Assembly (NCBI GenBank): GCA_001247695.2
Contig: LGRX02028973.1
Span: forward strand, 1 to 20,177
Origin: Cymbomonas tetramitiformis
Taxonomy: Eukaryota > Chlorophyta > Pyramimonadophyceae > Pyramimonadales > Pyramimonadaceae
Direction: 5' to 3'
Length of the DNA: 20,177 nucleotides
Below are positions 17,509 through 20,177 of the stretch, in pieces. The position numbers and the translations under genes are program-made. The stretch's first letter is position 1; the number at the start of each line of letters is the position of its first letter. The notes below the pieces were generated by a model. It ran no database searches and was not told the DNA's origin. It worked only from the letters and a program-made list of their open reading frames with translations.

Positions 17509-18126
17509 CCAGAAGACGCGTCTTCTGAACGTCTTCTGAACGTCTTCTGAACGTCTTCTGAGACGTCTTCTGGGTCCAGAAGACATCCAGAAGACGTCCA
17601 GAAGACGTCTTCGGCGCGTCTTCTAATGTCTACCATCTTCTGGTTTCCAGAAGACGGTCAGAAGATCTTCCGGGAAGACATCCAGAAGTTATCTTCTGGA
17701 CGTCTTCTGCATGTCTTCTGAATCCCGGAAGACGTCTTCTTGATATCTTTTAGGCGTCTTCTGTACATCTTCCCGGAAGATCTTCTGGACGTCTTCTGAA
17801 ACTCAGAAGATGGTATACATTAGAAGACGCGTAGAAGACGTCTTCTAGATGTCTTCTGGATATCTTCTGGAACCCAGAAGACGTCTAGAAGACATCTTCC
17901 GGAATTCAGAAGATGTACAGAAGTCATGCAGAAGACGTTCAGAAGATATCTTCGGGACGTCTTCCCGGAAGATCTTCTGGACGTCTTCTGAAACTCAGAA
18001 GATGGTAGACATTAGAAGACGCGCCGAAGACGTCTTCCGGGCGTCTTCTGGATCCCAGAAGACGTCTTCTGGAACCCAGAAGACATCCAGAAGACGTCCA
18101 GAAGACGTCTTCTGGATGTCTTCTGC
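17509..18126. repeat. Dense AGAAGAC/GTCTTCT array with large inverted repeats
   Basis: About 600 bp are composed almost wholly of CCAGAAGACGTC-type words in both orientations. A perfect 39-bp inverted pair lies at 17604-17642 and 17996-18034. Similarity extends with some mismatches over about 150 bp on each side, and a third related copy lies near 17805-17840. The array could fold into a long branched stem. The long plus frame over it (17849-18811) reads only repeat codons and then runs antisense to the next gene, so it is rejected. Confidence 0.85.
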
Positions 18127-18231
18127 ATTTATACCAAAAGTCGCTATACGTATGCGTTCAGGTTACACGCATGCAGTTCGTTGGCAGGATGATACAAATG
18201 GAACAAAGAAGAAGGTTTTTTTACAAAGCTA

Positions 18232-18237
18232 TTTATT
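18232..18237 (-). terminator. Polyadenylation signal AATAAA of the minus-strand gene
   Basis: AATAAA on the minus strand lies about 16 bp after the stop codon of the last exon, in a locally AT-rich stretch. This supports the third exon as the gene's end. Confidence 0.5.
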
Positions 18238-18252
18238 TACATATTTACAGTT

Positions 18253-18650
18253 TCAATCATCAGAACCGTCTTCACTACTAGCACTAGAAAGGATTTCCTT
18301 CGGAGACCCCGCTTCGGAGCTGGTGGTTTCGTATGCCCGATGCAAGTTCTCCTTGAAGATGGGGCGGAGGTGGCTGCTGGGAACCACCAGGTCCCACTTT
18401 GACTTGTCCCCGAAGGGGTACGTCTTCTCCTCCATCGCAGTGAGAAGTTGGGACCCGAGGCCACCCGGCCCGGCGATCTTGTCGTTCGCCTTGAGGCCCT
18501 TGCCGTACAACTTCTCCAACCCGACAAAGGCCATTTCCATGCCACTTTGCCAGGCGGAGAAGAGCAACGGGGCGTTATCAAAGCCAACGTCGTCCTTGTC
18601 GACGGCCAAAGAGAGCACCTGGGTGCAGTCACACAAAAGTTTACGATCAG
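18253..18650 (-). CDS. Unknown spliced gene, exon 3 (C-terminal part)
   Basis: A 132-codon terminal exon after the acceptor TTTGCAG at about 18651. The frame starts ADRKLLCDCTQVLSLAVDKD, has charged and hydrophobic alternation typical of a folded protein, and ends in a serine/acidic tail before the stop at 18253. The competing minus frame (18237-18656) is Arg/Ser/Thr/Pro rich and looks like a shadow. Oddly, the best donor of exon 2 ends in phase 0 while this frame needs one base from the previous exon. So there is a missed splice site, a one-base error or a disabling mutation. No domain was recognised. Confidence 0.55.
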
Positions 18651-18780
18651 CTGCAAATGTCACTTACGTAATTAAAGAAACTAAATACATATCCAGAAGA
18701 CGTGCGGAAGATACCCAGAAGACATATGTGATATCTTCTGGATATCGTGTATTCAAAGGGTTGTGCTTGCAGAACCATAC
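18651..18780 (-). other. Intron 2, made of GTCTTCT-type repeats
   Basis: Donor GTATGG at 18780 and acceptor TTTGCAG ending at 18651 give 130 bp. The interior carries several CCAGAAGATATC/GTCTTCTGGGTATC words like the array downstream of the gene. A perfect donor word GTAAGT near 18665 is 17 bp from the acceptor and is too close to be used with it. Confidence 0.5.
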
Positions 18781-19232
18781 CTTGATGCCAACATACTCGC
18801 CATTCAAGTGAAGGGCGGTGACCGACTTCTTTTTCGCTGTACCCGACTTCAAGCCATGGGCGGCCACATCCTTTGAATTGGCTGGGTGCGTTATCACCCC
18901 CGTGAGAAGGGGCATGTCCGCGGTCCATATCGCGGACTTCCCCTTCTCGTGGTAGAACCCCGTGGGGAGTATCTCCGGATCGTTCACCAGAGACTCGACC
19001 ACGCAGTACAATACCACGTGGCTACCCACCTCAAACCCCTCTTCAGCATCCTCCGCCACCGCCTTCTTCTTCCCCTTCGGGTCCTCCGCCACCGCCTTCC
19101 CCTTCGGGTCCACCGATGCCGCCTTCCCCTTCGCCTTGTTGTCCTCCGCCACCGCCTCCGCCACCTTCCTAACCTTAGAGCTGCCCGCCTTTTTTCCAGC
19201 TCCTCGATCTGCGTCTTTGACTCCAACTCGAC
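18781..19232 (-). CDS. Unknown spliced gene, exon 2
   Basis: With acceptor GCTTGCAG ending at 19233, exon 1 continues in frame through GRVGVKDADRGAGKKAGSS. A Lys/Ala/Glu-rich low-complexity part with repeated AVAED and DPKGK words follows. After it comes an apparently folded part beginning FEVGSHVVLYCVVESLVND and ending at GEYVGIK. The basic low-complexity part suggests a linker or a nucleic-acid-associated or nuclear segment; that is inference. A second acceptor 17 bp upstream (CTGTTTCAG at 19250) would give another frame with a coiled-coil-like VELESKTQIEELEKRRAAL that then goes off frame. No family was recognised. Confidence 0.55.
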
Positions 19233-19481
19233 CTGCAAGCATGCCGCCACTGAAACAGGCATATGTTAGTATGTTATACCAGAAGACACTCAGAAGACAC
19301 TCAGAAGACACTCAGAAGACACTCAGAAGACAGTCAGTCATACTTGCCTATTAGCTAAGCCCTATTAACGAAGGAAGACGTGCAGAATACTCTCAAAACG
19401 TCTCTGAGGTGTCCTGGTGACGTCTTCTTGGTGAGACAACACAACAGGTGAAACAGAAATTAATTAAGCAAATTAACGTAC
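19233..19481 (-). other. Intron 1 with TACTAAC branch site and 11-bp tandem repeat
   Basis: Donor GTACGT at 19481, branch word TACTAAC at 19271-19265, and acceptors at 19250 and 19233. Five copies of CAGAAGACACT in tandem (19280-19334, + strand) sit just upstream of the branch site. They use the same GAAGAC word as the array at 17509-18126. The length is 249 bp with the downstream acceptor. Confidence 0.7.
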
Positions 19482-20148
19482 CCATCGCATCCTTCGCCTC
19501 ACCGTCCAAGGCCTTGGCGGGCAGCTCGTGCAGCACCAACCCGTCGATGCTGAGCAACGCTGCCTTTTTTTGCTCGTGCGTTGGGTACTTGGTTCGGGCG
19601 TCGGTCTCAATGACCAACGCCTGAATGGCGTCCGTGTGCTTGCGGTAGTATGGGTGGGCGGTCCGGGAGGCGTGCCAAACCCACTTTCCCTTTTCGGTGC
19701 CCCTCCCCGACACACAGGTATACACCCCATACCTCCAAAAAATTCTAAAATCGCAAATCATGTTCCTGAGGCGCCTGCTCACATCACGAACATCGTAGTC
19801 GTCGCTGCAGGCCAGGACTTCCTCCCTGAAGGCCGTAGCCGCAAACGCTTGGTCCGTTACGTTAAGCAGCGGGTCCAGCCGCCCGTCGCAAATCCGCTCC
19901 ACCATGATGCGGGTGAAGTCCGCTTGGAAGTGGAGCCCGCCCGTCTTGGACAACTTCTTCTTGGACTCCCCCCGCTGGTTTCCCCCACCGCCTCCGCTCC
20001 CCTCCTCCCCATCCCTTGCTACGAGCCACTTGATGAAGTTTTCCTCGCTGGCGTTGCCTCCCACCGCCGCGACGAACGACTCAAACTTCTCCCGGAGGTC
20101 ACCCTCCTTCACCCCGCTGGCATTCTTTCGTTTCAAGGAATTGGACAT
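19482..20148 (-). CDS. Unknown spliced gene, exon 1 (N-terminal part)
   Basis: Starts at Met 20148 (MSNSLKRKNASGVKEGDLRE), with a basic N-terminus like a nuclear localisation signal. A helical part (about 20-50), a Gly-rich linker with five Gly near 52-58, and a basic KKKLSK stretch follow. A larger folded-looking region (about 70-222) contains DFRIFWRYGVYTC, several Trp/Tyr residues and charged helices. The exon ends ATG-G at 19482 before GTACGT, phase 1. The codons are GC-rich at third positions compared with the surrounding repeats, which supports real coding. The function is not recognised, and only 29 bp of upstream sequence is visible. Antisense frame 19528-20160 is a shadow. Confidence 0.65.
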
Positions 20149-20177
20149 TTTGTTTTCTGAGTTCTTTAAAAAGTCAA

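Noticed and set aside
17849..18811. 320-codon plus frame
   Set aside because: Its first half is GTCTTCT-type repeat read as RRRPEDVF words, and the second half is antisense to exon 3.
19189..19249. Frameshift at the A6 run in exon 2 joining a coiled-coil frame to the Lys-rich frame
   Set aside because: The downstream acceptor at 19233 gives one continuous frame without needing a frameshift.
1..20177. CRISPR array in the tandem-repeat regions
   Set aside because: Repeats are contiguous long satellites without unique spacers, and the genes are eukaryotic.

Overview
This is a eukaryotic window. There are no operon-type bacterial genes; instead it holds an LTR retrotransposon, a foldback-type element, MITE-like elements, satellite arrays and a spliced gene with a fungal/yeast-type TACTAAC branch sequence. 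The DUF6589-like protein and the solo RecQ helicase beside it fit a fungus best (basidiomycete or early-diverging lineage). Another repeat-rich eukaryote such as a red alga cannot be excluded from sequence alone.

Layout. Positions 1-3860 are satellite-like DNA. A 354-bp tandem repeat (about 340-1935) is itself a dimer of two diverged 177-bp monomers. One degenerate monomer follows, and then about 8.8 copies of a 194/195-bp repeat (2135-3855) rich in G3 runs and containing a TTAGGG-like segment. Directly after this array, on the + strand, lies a two-gene cassette. The first gene (3864-5810) has a DUF6589-like N-terminal part and a C-terminal helix-hairpin-helix-like motif. The second (5951-7363) is a compact RecQ-family helicase with all helicase motifs and the four zinc cysteines. 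This resembles the subtelomeric, repeat-linked helicases of fungi, but linkage to a telomere is not shown.

Positions 7364-8567 contain no clear full gene, only an AT-rich palindromic patch and a short minus-strand coding remnant. Positions 8568-14063 form a long inverted-repeat (foldback-like) element. Its arms of about 680 bp enclose 183-bp tandem repeats, and each arm carries two tRNA-like three-stem motifs. A 3,333-bp non-autonomous LTR retrotransposon encoding only a Gag-like protein (TR-GAG type, minus strand) sits inside the 183-bp repeats. It has 242-bp LTRs, a 5-bp target duplication (TAAAC), and a primer-binding site resembling the complement of the initiator-Met tRNA anticodon arm, as in Drosophila copia.

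Positions 14064-17500 hold more repeats: four C-run/G-run hairpins, a 168-bp pogo/Fot-like MITE flanked by TA, and a 266-bp tandem repeat. One copy of the 266-bp repeat is interrupted by a 1.1-kb terminal-inverted-repeat element, and the neighbouring copy preserves the empty site. Positions 17509-18126 are a dense array of AGAAGAC/GTCTTCT words with large inverted repeats. The same words fill both introns of the last gene (minus strand, 18253-20148), whose product I do not recognise.

The genes do not form one pathway. The only pair likely to act together is DUF6589-HhH plus RecQ.
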